Below are positions 1 to 8,977 of a DNA stretch of 64,000 nt, piece by piece (position 1 is the stretch's first letter; the number at the start of each line of letters is the position of its first letter). The position numbers were made by a program, and so were the translations under genes. The notes under the pieces are model-generated. The model was not told the DNA's origin and made no database searches. It was given only the letters and a program-made list of their open reading frames with translations. This stretch comes from Bradyrhizobium sp. Tv2a-2 (GTDB lineage Bacteria > Pseudomonadota > Alphaproteobacteria > Rhizobiales > Xanthobacteraceae): positions 199,464-263,463 of the forward strand of contig NZ_AXAI01000007.1 in NCBI RefSeq assembly GCF_000472425.1. The letters are read 5' to 3'.

Positions 1-2
1 CC

Positions 3-509
3 GCGACGCGCGCGGACATCGTCGCCAATTCGAAGTTCGAGGTCGGTTACGGTATGTTGCCCTACTGGCCCGACATCGAGGGGGCGCCGCAAAATTCCAT
101 TATCGGGGGCGCGACGTTGTGGGTGCTGCGCGACCGCCCGCCCGAAGAATACAAGGGCGTTGCCAAGTTCTTTGCCTTTCTCTCCCGGCCCGAGGTGCAG
201 GCCGCCTGGCACCAGAACACGGGCTATTTGCCGATCACCCGCGCCGCCTTCGACCTGACCCGCTCGCAAGGGTTCTACGACCGCACTCCCGGCGCTGCGA
301 TCTCGATCGAACAGATCACCCTCAAACCGCCCACGGAGAATTCGAGAGGCATCCGGCTCGGATCGTTCGTGCTGATCCGCGACGCCATCGAAGACGAACT
401 GGAGTTGGCGTTTGCGGGTAAGAAATCGGCCCAGGTCGCACTCGATTCCGCGGCCGGGCGAGGAAATCGGCTGCTGCGCCAGTTCGAGCGGGCAAACCCG
501 GATCGTTAA
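3..509 (+). CDS. ugpB: sn-glycerol-3-phosphate ABC transporter substrate-binding protein UgpB, 3' part only
   Basis: C-terminal 168 residues of a periplasmic binding protein; the 5' end lies outside the window and the frame is open from base 3. The stretches APQNSIIGGATLWVL, WHQNTGYLPITRAAFDLT and ERGNRLLRQFE-like ending (here GRGNRLLRQFERANPDR) follow the C-terminus of UgpB closely as I recall it from Escherichia coli. UgpB delivers glycerol-3-phosphate and glycerophosphodiesters to the UgpAEC membrane complex. The rest of the ugp operon is not visible. The gene ends about 240 bp before the next one, with repeats and a hairpin in between, so it is probably a separate transcription unit. Confidence 0.88.
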   Translation, partial: ATRADIVANSKFEVGYGMLPYWPDIEGAPQNSIIGGATLWVLRDRPPEEYKGVAKFFAFLSRPEVQAAWHQNTGYLPITRAAFDLTRSQGFYDRTPGAAISIEQITLKPPTENSRGIRLGSFVLIRDAIEDELELAFAGKKSAQVALDSAAGRGNRLLRQFERANPDR

Positions 510-526
510 CGGGCGCCCGTCAATAA

Positions 527-558
527 AAGGACCTGCCAAATTAAGGACCTGCCAAATT
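527..558. repeat. two tandem 16-bp direct repeats
   Basis: The unit AAGGACCTGCCAAATT occurs twice head to tail (527-542 and 543-558) just after the ugpB stop. It could be a slippage product or a tandem protein-binding site; its function is unknown. Confidence 0.7.
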
Positions 559-559
559 A

Positions 560-582
560 AATTGCTCTTTTTGTGAGCAATT
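560..582. terminator. hairpin after ugpB, possible terminator
   Basis: AATTGCTC and GAGCAATT are perfect 8-bp arms around a T-rich 7-base loop. The hairpin lies 50 bp after the ugpB stop. There is no U-run after the stem, so termination is uncertain and an operator role is possible. Confidence 0.4.
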
Positions 583-599
583 GCGCGTCTTTGTATGCA
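582..599. promoter_or_regulatory. weak NtrC-like dyad
   Basis: TGCGC...ATGCA has the outer TGC-N12-GCA spacing of NtrC enhancer sites, but the inner bases match poorly (about 8 of 14 defined positions by eye). It lies roughly 100 bp upstream of the sigma-54 core at 685-701, a suitable distance for an enhancer. This is tentative. Confidence 0.25.
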
Positions 600-684
600 A
601 TCGGCCTGGCCGCCGTCAGAACAGTCCGACAAGATCCTGAAATCAAATCATGGGTTTATCGCGCCACTCGGCATTCGTTACGCC

Positions 685-701
685 TTGGCACGAACCTTGC
701 G
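685..701 (+). promoter_or_regulatory. sigma-54 (RpoN) -24/-12 promoter
   Basis: TTGGCACGAACCTTGC fits the consensus TGGCAC-N5-TTGC exactly. The invariant GG (687-688) and GC (699-700) are separated by 10 bases, as required. It lies about 45 bp upstream of the start codon at 747. It implies that the importer and amidohydrolase genes downstream need RpoN plus an activator, most plausibly NtrC given the nitrogen-release function of the encoded enzymes. Confidence 0.75.
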
Positions 702-746
702 ATGCTAGCTCCAATCGGTTGTCCTGCCAATGTTGGAGCATCACCC

Positions 747-2366
747 ATGAAACGCCGCGACTTCCTCAAATCCGTCTCCGGATTGGCCGCGGGCACCATG
801 GTGTCGGCGCCTGCGATCTTCTCGCCCGCCAAGGCCGATGCGCGGTCCGAGACGCTCCTGATCGTCTCCGAAGGCGGGCCAAACAATCTCGACATCCATG
901 GCGTCGGCACCAACGTGCCCGGCTATGAGGTGTCGTGGAATTGCTACGACCGGCTGATCACCCATGAGATGAAAAGCGGCCCGGGCGGCGTGCCCTATTA
1001 CGATCGCGACAAGATCAAGGGCGAACTCGCCGAGGACATGAACCTCGGCGACATGTCGGTCACCTTCAAATTGAAGAAGAACGCCAAATTCCACGACGGC
1101 GCGCCGGTCACCGCGAAGGACGTCAAATGGTCGCTCGACCGCGCGGTCAGCGTTGGCGGCTTCCCGACCTTCCAGATGAGCGCGGGCTCGCTCACCAAGC
1201 CCGAGCAGTTCGTCATCGTCGACGACTACACGGTGCGCGTCGATTTTCTCAAAAAGGACAAGCTCACCATTCCCGACCTCGCGGTCATCGTGCCCTGCGT
1301 GGTCAATTCGGAGCTGGTGAAAAGGAGCGCCTCCGAGAAGGACCCCTGGGGCCTCGAATACACCAAGCAACAGACCGCGGGCTCCGGCGCCTACAAGGTG
1401 ACCAAATGGACCGCGGGCACCGAAGTGGTGATGGAGCGCAACGACGCCTGGGTCGGCGGGCCCGTGCCGAAGATCAGGCGCGTGATCTGGCGCATGGTGC
1501 CGCAGGCCGGCAACCGCCGCGCGCTGCTCGAACGGGGCGACGCCGATATCTCCTATGAGCTGCCGAACAAGGACTTTCAGGAGATGAAGGCGGAGAGCAA
1601 GCTCAACGTGGTGTCGCTGCCGTTTTCCAACGGCATCCAGTATATCGGCATGAACGTCACCAAGCCGCCGTTCGACAATCTCAAGGTGCGGCAGGCGGTG
1701 GCCTATGCGCTGCCCTATCAGAAGATCATGGACGCGGTGTTGTTCGGCCTCGCCAACCCGATGTTCGGCGCGCCCGCAGACAAGCCGACCGAGGTCGGCT
1801 GGCCGCAAGCCCATAAATATTTCACCGACATGGAGAAGGCCAAGGCGCTGATGGCGGAAGCCGGCTACGCCAACAGCATCGAGACCACGCTGTCATTCGA
1901 CCTCAATTTCGCGCAGGTCAACGAGCCGCTTTGCGTGCTGGTGCAGGAGAGCCTGGGCCAGATCGGCATCAAATGCACGATCAACAAGGTGCCCGGCGCC
2001 AACTGGCGCACCGAACTCACCAAGAAGGAAATGCCGCTGTTCACCAACGTATTCTCGGGCTGGCTCGATTACCCCGAATACTTCTTCTACTGGTGCTATC
2101 ACGGCAACAATTCGATCTTCAACACCATGAGCTACAAGTCGCCGGAGATGGACAGGCTCATCGACGGCGCGCGCGAGTCGGCCGCAACCGGCGACACCGC
2201 AGCCTACGACAAGGACGTGAAGGGCTTTGTCGATCTGGCCTTTAGCGACATTCCGCGCATCCCGCTCTATCAGCCCTTCGTCAACGTCGCGATGCAGAAG
2301 AACATCTCCGGCTATCAATACTGGTTCCACCGCCGGCTCGACTATCGCAGCCTGGTGAAGGCGTGA
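747..2366 (+). CDS. ABC transporter substrate-binding protein, peptide/nickel family (SBP_bac_5), Tat-exported
   Basis: 539 residues. The start at 747 is chosen because GGAG at 735-738 is correctly spaced and the protein then opens with a twin-arginine signal (KRRDFLK, R3-R4), a hydrophobic stretch and a likely cleavage after AKA at residue 30. The remainder is a family-5 binding protein like DppA/OppA, with GAPVTAKDVKWSLDRA and a characteristic PPFDNLKVRQAVAYAL segment. It should capture the solute in the periplasm for the permeases at 2527-4444 and the ATPase at 4450-6180. Family 5 proteins bind peptides, nickel, opines and other compounds. The adjacent AtzE/AtzF-type enzymes suggest a nitrogen-rich amide or ureide as ligand, which is inference. 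It is first gene after the sigma-54 promoter at 685-701. Confidence 0.9.
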   Translation: MKRRDFLKSVSGLAAGTMVSAPAIFSPAKADARSETLLIVSEGGPNNLDIHGVGTNVPGYEVSWNCYDRLITHEMKSGPGGVPYYDRDKIKGELAEDMNLGDMSVTFKLKKNAKFHDGAPVTAKDVKWSLDRAVSVGGFPTFQMSAGSLTKPEQFVIVDDYTVRVDFLKKDKLTIPDLAVIVPCVVNSELVKRSASEKDPWGLEYTKQQTAGSGAYKVTKWTAGTEVVMERNDAWVGGPVPKIRRVIWRMVPQAGNRRALLERGDADISYELPNKDFQEMKAESKLNVVSLPFSNGIQYIGMNVTKPPFDNLKVRQAVAYALPYQKIMDAVLFGLANPMFGAPADKPTEVGWPQAHKYFTDMEKAKALMAEAGYANSIETTLSFDLNFAQVNEPLCVLVQESLGQIGIKCTINKVPGANWRTELTKKEMPLFTNVFSGWLDYPEYFFYWCYHGNNSIFNTMSYKSPEMDRLIDGARESAATGDTAAYDKDVKGFVDLAFSDIPRIPLYQPFVNVAMQKNISGYQYWFHRRLDYRSLVKA

Positions 2367-2435
2367 GTGCCGCGCGCCAAATCGGTTTTGACAGTTTTCG
2401 CTTTCCCTCGGGAGCTGGGGGAAGGATGGATGCGC

Positions 2436-2517
2436 CCCGCGCAAGCGGGCTGCGTCCAGGTGGGGGGCATGTCTGGAACGGCCCTGGCATGCCCCGCCAC
2501 CGTCCACGCTGCGTGGA
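2436..2517. other. three consecutive hairpins between binding protein and permease genes
   Basis: CCCGC-GCAA-GCGGG (2436-2449), GGGGCATG/CATGCCCC (2464-2495) and TCCACG-CTG-CGTGGA (2503-2517) lie in the 160-bp gap. Such structures after a binding-protein gene commonly protect its mRNA so that it is made in excess over the permeases. The last stem overlaps the GGAG (2515-2518) that serves the permease start at 2527 and could lower its translation. Confidence 0.55.
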
Positions 2518-2526
2518 GACGCGTCC

Positions 2527-3540
2527 ATGCTGAGCCTGATCGGCAAGCGGCTGATGTTTGCGGTCCCGAGCCTGATCGGGGTCGTGATCGTGACCTTCCT
2601 CCTGACCCGCGCGCTGCCCGGCGATCCCGCCGCCTATTTTGCAGGTCCCGCGGCGACCACGGAGGCGGTCGAGCAGATCCGCAAGAAACTCGGCTTCGAC
2701 CGGCCGCTGATTGAGCAGTTCATCCGCTACACCAACGATCTCGCCCATGGCGACCTCGGAACGTCGCTGACCACAGGCCAGCCGGTTGCGACTGAAATCC
2801 GCAATCGTTTGCCGGCCTCCGCCGAGCTCACCTTGCTCGGCCTCATCATTTCAGTTGCGATCGCGCTGCCATTGGGTGTGCTTGCCGCAACCAGACCAGG
2901 CTCCTGGATCGATCATCTCTGTCGTGTGACGACAACGGCCGGCGTGTCGCTGCCGGTGTTCTTCACCGGGCTGGTGCTGGTCTATGTGTTCTATTTCCTG
3001 CTTGGCTGGTCGCCCGCGCCGCTCGGCCGTCTCGATGTGTTCTACAGCGCGCCGCCGACGGTGACCGGCTTCTATTTGATCGACGCCCTGATCGAGCGCG
3101 ATTTCGAGGCGTTCCGCTCGGCACTGAGCCAGCTCATCCTCCCCGCGGCGACGCTTGCAATCTTCTCGCTGGCGCCGATCGCGCGCATGACCCGCGCCTC
3201 CATGCTCTCGGTGCTGGCGTCCGATTTCGTGCGCACCGCGCGCGCCAGCGGGCTCGCACCCGGCAAGGTGATCGTCACTTATGCGTTCCGCAACGCCTTG
3301 CTGCCGGTCATCACCACGCTGTCCATGGTGTTCTCCTTCCTGCTCGGCGCCAATGTGCTGGTGGAGAAGGTGTTCGCCTGGCCCGGCATCGGCTCCTATG
3401 CGGTGGAAGCCTTGATCTCCTCGGACTTCGCGCCGGTGCAGGGTTTTGTCCTCACCATGGCGGTGATGTACGTCGTTCTCAATCTGCTGATCGACATCCT
3501 CTATGGCGTGATCGATCCACGCGTCCGGCTGGAGGGCTGA
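2527..3540 (+). CDS. ABC transporter permease, DppB type
   Basis: 337 residues with an N-terminal membrane segment (FAVPSLIGVVIVTFLLTRALPGDP) typical of DppB/OppB, then about five further helices. The EAA loop is around the segment ARASGLAPGKVIVTYAFRNALLPV, which contacts the ATPase. The start at 2527 has GGAG 8 bases upstream. It forms a heterodimeric channel with the DppC-type permease that begins 4 bp after its stop. The substrate is unknown but shared with the operon. Confidence 0.92.
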   Translation: MLSLIGKRLMFAVPSLIGVVIVTFLLTRALPGDPAAYFAGPAATTEAVEQIRKKLGFDRPLIEQFIRYTNDLAHGDLGTSLTTGQPVATEIRNRLPASAELTLLGLIISVAIALPLGVLAATRPGSWIDHLCRVTTTAGVSLPVFFTGLVLVYVFYFLLGWSPAPLGRLDVFYSAPPTVTGFYLIDALIERDFEAFRSALSQLILPAATLAIFSLAPIARMTRASMLSVLASDFVRTARASGLAPGKVIVTYAFRNALLPVITTLSMVFSFLLGANVLVEKVFAWPGIGSYAVEALISSDFAPVQGFVLTMAVMYVVLNLLIDILYGVIDPRVRLEG

Positions 3541-3544
3541 AGTC

Positions 3545-4444
3545 ATGAGCAGCGTCGCGCCGACGGTTGAACCTGCCGCGCCCGCACGGTCTTCGGGGCT
3601 GATCGCGCTGTTCGAGCACACCCGCTATGTGCTCGGCGAGAACAAGGTCACGGCATTTGCCTTCGGCCTGCTGGTCGTCATCCTCTTCGCTGCCCTGTTC
3701 GGGCCCTATATCGTTCCCTACGATCCGCTCGCCTCCGATACGGTCGCGGCGCTGAAGCCGCCCTCGGCGGCGCATTGGTTCGGCACCGACCAATTGGGCC
3801 GCGACATCTTCAGCCGTGTCGTGGTCGCAACCCGGCTCGACACCTTCATCGCGGTTGCCTCCGTGGTGCTGGTGTTCCTGATGGGCGGGCTCGCCGGCAT
3901 CGCGGCCGGCTATTTCGGCGGCTGGACTGACCGCATCGTAGGCCGCATCGCCGACACCATCATGGCCTTCCCGCTGTTCGTGCTGGCGATGGGCATCGTC
4001 GCCGCACTCGGCAACACCGTGCAGAACATCATCATTGCGACGGCGATCGTGAACTTCCCGCTCTACGCCCGCGTCGCGCGTGCGGAGGCCAACGTTCGCC
4101 GCGATGCCGGCTTCGTGCAGGCGGCGCGGCTCTCCGGCAATACCGAGTTCCGCATCCTGCTCGGGCATATCCTGCCCAACATCATGCCGATCATGATCGT
4201 GCAGATGTCGCTGACCATGGGCTACGCGATTTTGAACGCCGCCGGTCTCTCCTTCATTGGGCTTGGCGTACGGCCGCCGACCGCGGAATGGGGCATCATG
4301 GTCGCGGAGGGCGCGAGCTTCATGGTGTCAGGCGAATGGTGGATCGCGCTGTTCCCGGGCCTCGCGCTGATGATCGCGGTGTTCTGCTTCAACCTGCTCG
4401 GCGACGGCCTGCGCGACATCGTCGACCCGCAACGACGGACGTGA
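3545..4444 (+). CDS. ABC transporter permease, DppC type
   Basis: 299 residues. It has the DppC/OppC layout: an N-terminal cytoplasmic stretch, one helix, the signature HWFGTDQLGRDIFSRV, then the BPD_transp_1 domain with the EAA loop around ARLSGNTEFRILLGHILPN. The ribosome-binding site GGAGGGCTGAAGTC overlaps the end of the preceding permease gene, which indicates translational coupling. It pairs with the 2527-3540 product in the inner membrane. Confidence 0.92.
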   Translation: MSSVAPTVEPAAPARSSGLIALFEHTRYVLGENKVTAFAFGLLVVILFAALFGPYIVPYDPLASDTVAALKPPSAAHWFGTDQLGRDIFSRVVVATRLDTFIAVASVVLVFLMGGLAGIAAGYFGGWTDRIVGRIADTIMAFPLFVLAMGIVAALGNTVQNIIIATAIVNFPLYARVARAEANVRRDAGFVQAARLSGNTEFRILLGHILPNIMPIMIVQMSLTMGYAILNAAGLSFIGLGVRPPTAEWGIMVAEGASFMVSGEWWIALFPGLALMIAVFCFNLLGDGLRDIVDPQRRT

Positions 4445-4449
4445 CCAGC

Positions 4450-6180
4450 ATGACCGCGCAACCCCTGCTCGACGTGCACGATCTCACGGTGGAGTTCACC
4501 ACCCGCCGCGGCATCGTCAAGGCGGTGCAGCATGTCAATATCAGCGTCGGCAAGGGCGAGACGCTCGGCATTGTCGGCGAATCCGGCTCCGGCAAGTCGG
4601 TGACCTCCTATGCGGTGATGCGGATCCTCGACCGCGCGGGAAAAATCGCCGAGGGCTCGGTGATGTTCTCCGGCATCGATGTGAAAGCCGCCAGCGAAGG
4701 CGCAATGCGCGACCTGCGTGGCCGCGAAATCTCGATGATCTTCCAGAACCCGCGCGCCGCGCTCAACCCGATCCGTAAAGTCGGCGACCAGATCGAGGAC
4801 GTGCTGCGCCAGCATGTGCAGCAATCGACCGTAGTCGAACGTGGCGAGAAGGCGATTCAAGCGCTGGAGCAGGTCAAGATCGCCCGTCCCCGCGAGCGCT
4901 ATCACGCCTATCCGTTCGAGCTTTCCGGCGGCATGTGCCAGCGCGTCGTCATCGCGCTAGCGCTCGCCTGCAACCCGCAGCTCCTGATCGCGGACGAGCC
5001 GACCACCGGCCTCGATGTCACCACGCAGAAGGCGGTGATGGACCTGGTCGTCGAGCTCACCAAAAAGCGCGGCATGTCGACCATCCTGATCACACATGAC
5101 CTCGGGCTCGCTGCTGCCTATTGCGACCGCGTGGTGGTGATGGAGAAGGGCCGGGTGGTCGAGACGGCGAAATCTGCCGAGATCTTTGCCAACCCGCAGC
5201 ACCCCTACACAAAGAAGCTGATGCGCGCGACACCGCGGATCGGCGTGTCCCTGCGTGACCTGTTGCCAGAGGAGGCGCCTCTCAGCGCGAGCTCCGCTCG
5301 CCGCGACCCCCTGAAGGGCGAGGAGAGGGAGAAGAGCGGCGACTGCCAACCCCTCCTTCTCGTCGAAAAGCTGGTCAAGGAATATCCCCGCCAGGGCGCC
5401 ACTGCGGTGCTGTCCAAACTCTTCTCCCGCAAGCCGCCGGTCGAGCCGGAAGTCTTTCGCGCCGTCGATGGCATCAGCTTCTCCGTCGGCCGAGGCGAGA
5501 GCGTCGGTCTGGTCGGCGAATCCGGCTGCGGCAAGTCAACGACGTCGATGATGGTGATGCGGCTGCTCGACCAGACCTCGGGCCGCATCGTGTTCAATGG
5601 CGAGGAGATCGGCGCCATCATGCCGAACGCCTTTGCGCGGCTGCCTTTGCGCAGCCAGATCCAGATGGTGTTCCAGGATCCGACCGACAGCCTCAACCCG
5701 CGCTTCACCGCGGCCCGCGCCATCGTCGATCCGATCCTGCAACTTGGCGACATCAGGGGCCGCGACGCGCGCGCCCGCTGCGAGGAGCTGGCCACCCTGG
5801 TCGGCCTGCCGCTCAATTTGCTGGATCGTTTCCCGCATCAATTGTCCGGCGGCCAGAAGGCCCGTGTCGGCATCGCGCGCGCGATCGCGCTCCACCCCAA
5901 ACTCGTCATCCTGGACGAGCCGACCGCGGCGCTCGACGTCTCCGTGCAGGCCGTGGTGCTGAACCTGCTGCAGGACCTCAAGGCCTCCCTGGGCATGAGC
6001 TATTTGTTCGTGTCCCATGATTTGAATGTGGTACGCTTGTTGTGCGATCGTGTGATCGTGATGCGCACGGGACGGATCGTCGAGCAGGGGCAGGCCGAGC
6101 AAGTGCTTTCGGACCCGCAAGATCCCTACACCAGGGAGCTCCTGACAGCGATTCCGCATCCGCCACTGCCGGTGCACTGA
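4450..6180 (+). CDS. ABC transporter ATP-binding protein with two fused ATPase domains (DppD-DppF type)
   Basis: 576 residues with two complete nucleotide-binding domains in tandem. NBD1 has Walker A GESGSGKS, signature LSGGM and Walker B LLIADEPT; NBD2 has GESGCGKS, LSGGQ and LVILDEPT. An oligopeptide-transporter C-terminal segment (NPQHPYTKKLM, DPQDPYTRELL) follows each. The fusion replaces separate DppD and DppF, as in GsiA-like proteins. ATG 4450 is used; an in-frame GTG at 4441 overlapping the permease stop is an alternative. It powers the importer made of the two preceding permeases. It is followed after 33 bp by the AtzG-like gene, which ties transport to amide hydrolysis. Confidence 0.93.
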   Translation: MTAQPLLDVHDLTVEFTTRRGIVKAVQHVNISVGKGETLGIVGESGSGKSVTSYAVMRILDRAGKIAEGSVMFSGIDVKAASEGAMRDLRGREISMIFQNPRAALNPIRKVGDQIEDVLRQHVQQSTVVERGEKAIQALEQVKIARPRERYHAYPFELSGGMCQRVVIALALACNPQLLIADEPTTGLDVTTQKAVMDLVVELTKKRGMSTILITHDLGLAAAYCDRVVVMEKGRVVETAKSAEIFANPQHPYTKKLMRATPRIGVSLRDLLPEEAPLSASSARRDPLKGEEREKSGDCQPLLLVEKLVKEYPRQGATAVLSKLFSRKPPVEPEVFRAVDGISFSVGRGESVGLVGESGCGKSTTSMMVMRLLDQTSGRIVFNGEEIGAIMPNAFARLPLRSQIQMVFQDPTDSLNPRFTAARAIVDPILQLGDIRGRDARARCEELATLVGLPLNLLDRFPHQLSGGQKARVGIARAIALHPKLVILDEPTAALDVSVQAVVLNLLQDLKASLGMSYLFVSHDLNVVRLLCDRVIVMRTGRIVEQGQAEQVLSDPQDPYTRELLTAIPHPPLPVH

Positions 6181-6213
6181 CGCGCCAAGGCAAAGACGAG
6201 GCAAAGGATAGGT

Positions 6214-6396
6214 ATGGCTGCTGACCCGCTTGACGACTACATCGATGCCCTTGCAAACGCACTGGCGTTGCCGGTCGAGGATGCCTGGCGGCCGGCGATC
6301 AGGGCCAATCTCGATGTGTCGCTGAAGCTGGCGCGGATGGTCGACGCCTTTGCGCTGCCGGACGAGACTGAGCCTGCCCCCATCTTTAGCGCTTGA
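6214..6396 (+). CDS. atzG: AtzG-like small subunit (DUF4089 family)
   Basis: 60 residues. It starts DPLDDYIDALANALALPVEDAWRPAI and continues NLDVSLKLARMVDAFALPDETEPAPIF. This is the DUF4089/AtzG/HpxX pattern, a GatC-like strap that wraps the amidase partner AtzE and ends in a PAP motif. A strong Shine-Dalgarno (AAAGGATAGG) precedes ATG 6214. The amidase gene begins 7 bp after its stop, the usual AtzG-AtzE arrangement. It is expected to stabilise the amidohydrolase and complete its heterotetramer in the cytoplasm; it has no catalytic residues of its own. Confidence 0.82.
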   Translation: MAADPLDDYIDALANALALPVEDAWRPAIRANLDVSLKLARMVDAFALPDETEPAPIFSA

Positions 6397-6403
6397 TGCC
6401 GTG

Positions 6404-7801
6404 ATGACTGCAAACCCGATTGGACTTTCCGCCGCGGAGATCGCGCAAGCGGTCGCAGCACGCAAGATGTCCGCGCTTTCCGTCACCGAAGCCGCGCTGG
6501 CGCGGATCAAGCAGCACGATACGGTGCTCAATTCCTTCACCGACGTGACCGGCGATCGCGCCCGCGCCAGGGCGCGCGCGATCGATGCTGCGCTCGCCGC
6601 AGGCGAGGGGGTCGGTCCGCTCGCCGGCGTTCCCTTCGCCGTCAAGAACCTGTTCGACGTGAAGGGGCTTGCGACCCGCGCAGGTTCGAAGATCAACCGT
6701 GACCTGCCGCCGGCTTCGCGCGATGCAACCCTGATCGAGCGGATGGAAGCGGCCGGCGCCGTGCTGGTCGGCGCGCTGAACATGGGCGAATACGCCTATG
6801 ACTTCACCGGCGAGAACGTCCATGACGGACCGTCGCGCAACCCGCATGACCCGACGCGGATGAGCGGCGGTTCCTCGGGCGGCTCGGGCAGTGCCGTCGG
6901 CGGCGCGTTGGTGCCGATCGCGCTCGGCTCCGACACCAACGGCTCGATCCGCGTGCCGTCCTCGTTCTGCGGCATCTTCGGCCTGAAACCGACCTATGGA
7001 CGATTGTCGCGTGCGCGCTCCTTTCCCTTTGTCGCAAGCCTCGATCATCTTGGCCCGTTCGCGCGCAGTGTAACCGACCTTGCGCTGGCCTATGACGCCA
7101 TGCAGGGTCCCGACGCGGATGATGGCGCCTGCGCGACGCGCGAGATCGAGCCCGTGACATCGCTGGTCGGCCAGGGCCTCGGCGATCTTCGCATCGCTCT
7201 CGCCGGCGGCTACTTCCAGCAGAACGTCTTTGCCGAAGCCAAGGAAGCGGTCGCGCGTGTCGCAAGGGCGCTGAATGTGAGTGAGACGGTTGAGCTGCCC
7301 GAGGCGGCCCGCGCCCGCGCTGCGGCCTATGTCGTCACCACGGTCGAAGGCGCCTCACTGCATCTTGAGCGCCTGCGCACGCGCCCCAACGATTTCGATC
7401 CCGCGGTGCGCGACCGGCTGATCGCGGGCGCCATGATCCCCGCGCCCCTGGTCGATCGCGCGCAGAAATTCCGCTGCTGGTATCGCGCGCAGGTGGCAGA
7501 CCTGTTCAAGACGGTCGACGTGATCATTGCGCCGGCGACGCCCTGCGTTGCGCCCAAGCTCGGCCAGTCGGCCTTCGTGCTCGACGGCGTCGAGCTGCCG
7601 GTGCGCGCCAATATCGGCATCCACACCCAGCCGATCTCCTTCATCGGCCTGCCTGCCGTTGCGGTGCCGGTCCCGCTGGAGCCGATGCCTATTGGGGTGC
7701 AGATCATCGCCGCGCCGTGGCGCGAGGACATCGCACTGCGAGTGGCCTTCGCGCTCGAGCAGATGGGCGTTGCCGTCGCGCCGCAGCCGAAAGGACTCTA
7801 G
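6404..7801 (+). CDS. atzE: AtzE-family amidohydrolase (amidase signature enzyme)
   Basis: 465 residues, close to AtzE length. The amidase-signature Ser-cisSer-Lys triad is visible: K81 in FAVKNLFD, the cis-Ser in GGSSGG (157-158) and the nucleophile S181 in [15 protein letters not shown] instead of the usual DTGGS is a feature I associate with AtzE. In Pseudomonas ADP, AtzE with AtzG deaminates 1-carboxybiuret to 1,3-dicarboxyurea during cyanurate breakdown; the related HpxY acts in oxalurate catabolism, so the natural substrate here is open. ATG 6404 is chosen, with GTG 6401 in frame as an alternative. It lies between the small subunit and the AtzH-like gene. Confidence 0.85.
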   Translation: MTANPIGLSAAEIAQAVAARKMSALSVTEAALARIKQHDTVLNSFTDVTGDRARARARAIDAALAAGEGVGPLAGVPFAVKNLFDVKGLATRAGSKINRDLPPASRDATLIERMEAAGAVLVGALNMGEYAYDFTGENVHDGPSRNPHDPTRMSGGSSGGSGSAVGGALVPIALGSDTNGSIRVPSSFCGIFGLKPTYGRLSRARSFPFVASLDHLGPFARSVTDLALAYDAMQGPDADDGACATREIEPVTSLVGQGLGDLRIALAGGYFQQNVFAEAKEAVARVARALNVSETVELPEAARARAAAYVVTTVEGASLHLERLRTRPNDFDPAVRDRLIAGAMIPAPLVDRAQKFRCWYRAQVADLFKTVDVIIAPATPCVAPKLGQSAFVLDGVELPVRANIGIHTQPISFIGLPAVAVPVPLEPMPIGVQIIAAPWREDIALRVAFALEQMGVAVAPQPKGL

Positions 7802-7815
7802 AGGATCACGAAGAG

Positions 7816-8214
7816 ATGGATATCGATCTGCCTGACGTCGTCGCCGAAATGACCGCGCAATTCGAGCGCTATGAGACCGCGCTGGTCAACAACGACGTTG
7901 CCGTGCTCGGGGAGTTGTTCCGCAACGATCCCCGCACGCTGCGCTATGGCATCGGCGAGAATCTCTATGGCCATGCCGAGATCAACGCCTTCCGCGCCGC
8001 CCGCTCGCCGGTCGGACTGATGCGCAGCACCGCGCGGACCGTGATCACGACCTACGGCCGGGACACCGCTGTGGCCTCGACCCTGTTCTACCGCGACAGT
8101 GCGCCCGGTCGGGTCGGACGGCAAATGCAGACCTGGGTCCGTTTCCCGGAAGGCTGGAGAATCGTCGCTGCCCATGTCAGCATCATCGATGAACCAAAGG
8201 TTGTTGCCACATGA
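7816..8214 (+). CDS. AtzH/HpxZ-like protein (DUF3225, NTF2-like fold)
   Basis: 132 residues beginning [20 protein letters not shown], with the NTF2-like pattern of family DUF3225: [33 protein letters not shown] and [17 protein letters not shown]. Members are AtzH, described as a 1,3-dicarboxyurea deaminase that yields allophanate, and HpxZ of oxalurate catabolism. Its position directly after AtzE fits either. GAGGA lies about 10 bases before the ATG. The stop overlaps the GntR start (ATGA at 8211-8214), so the regulator is translationally coupled to the catabolic operon. Confidence 0.8.
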   Translation: MDIDLPDVVAEMTAQFERYETALVNNDVAVLGELFRNDPRTLRYGIGENLYGHAEINAFRAARSPVGLMRSTARTVITTYGRDTAVASTLFYRDSAPGRVGRQMQTWVRFPEGWRIVAAHVSIIDEPKVVAT

Positions 8215-8963
8215 GCCTCGACGATCTCCCCGCCAACAGCGCCTCGCCCAAGGAAAGGGCTAAAGAAGGGGCCAAGGACGGGGTCGTGGTTCGGCGTGTC
8301 GACCGGGCGTCGGGGCCTGCGGAAAAGATCACCCGGGCAGAAGAACTGCGGCTCCAACTCGCTGATGAGATCGTGCGCGGCACGCTGGGGCCAGGCGCGC
8401 CGCTGGACGAGACCGAAATCGCCCGCCGCTTCAACGTTTCGCGCACCCCGGTGCGCGAGGCGCTGCGCCAGCTCGCGGCTTCCGGGCTGGTCGAAACCCG
8501 CGCCCATCGCGGCGCCGTGGTGGCGCGACCGACGCTGGAACGGCTGACCGGCATGTTCGAGGCCATGGCGGAACTGGAAGCGATCTGCGCCGGTCTTGCC
8601 GCCGAGCGCATGACCCCGGTCGAGCGTCACCAGCTGGAGGCCGTGCATGAGGAGTTGCGCGTGCTCTCCTATGCCGGCAACCCGGACCGCTTCCACGAGG
8701 TCAATGAGCGCTTCCACAACACGATCTATGCTGGCTCGCAGAACACCTACATTGCCGAGATGACGCTTGCGACCCGGGTGCGCGTGCAGCCGTTCCGCCG
8801 CGCCCAGTTCCGCAATCTCGGGCGGCTCGCGAAGTCGCACGCCGAGCACGACCGCGTGGTGGTCGCGATCATGCGGGGCGACAAGGCCGGCGCCGAGCTC
8901 GCGATGCGCGCGCATATCGAGCTGGTGCGCGACGAGTACGAGCTCTACGCGGTGTCGGTGTAG
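8211..8963 (+). CDS. GntR-family transcriptional regulator, FCD (FadR-like) subfamily
   Basis: 250 residues. A winged helix at about 42-110 ([39 protein letters not shown]) is followed by an FCD ligand-binding domain with metal-type His residues ([24 protein letters not shown]). It is the last gene of the importer/AtzGEH operon and overlaps its neighbour by 4 bp, so it probably controls this operon and/or the divergent-side allophanate hydrolase. A candidate operator is the dyad at 10953-10971. It may repress until a pathway intermediate binds, which is inference. Confidence 0.88.
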   Translation: MSLDDLPANSASPKERAKEGAKDGVVVRRVDRASGPAEKITRAEELRLQLADEIVRGTLGPGAPLDETEIARRFNVSRTPVREALRQLAASGLVETRAHRGAVVARPTLERLTGMFEAMAELEAICAGLAAERMTPVERHQLEAVHEELRVLSYAGNPDRFHEVNERFHNTIYAGSQNTYIAEMTLATRVRVQPFRRAQFRNLGRLAKSHAEHDRVVVAIMRGDKAGAELAMRAHIELVRDEYELYAVSV

Positions 8964-8977
8964 CGCGCGCTCTCTCT

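Noticed and set aside
741-1814. Long minus-strand frame opposite the binding-protein gene
   Set aside because: It is a GC-rich shadow of a well-supported gene on the plus strand, with His/Arg/Leu-rich composition and no homology that I recognise. The same applies to similar frames across the window.
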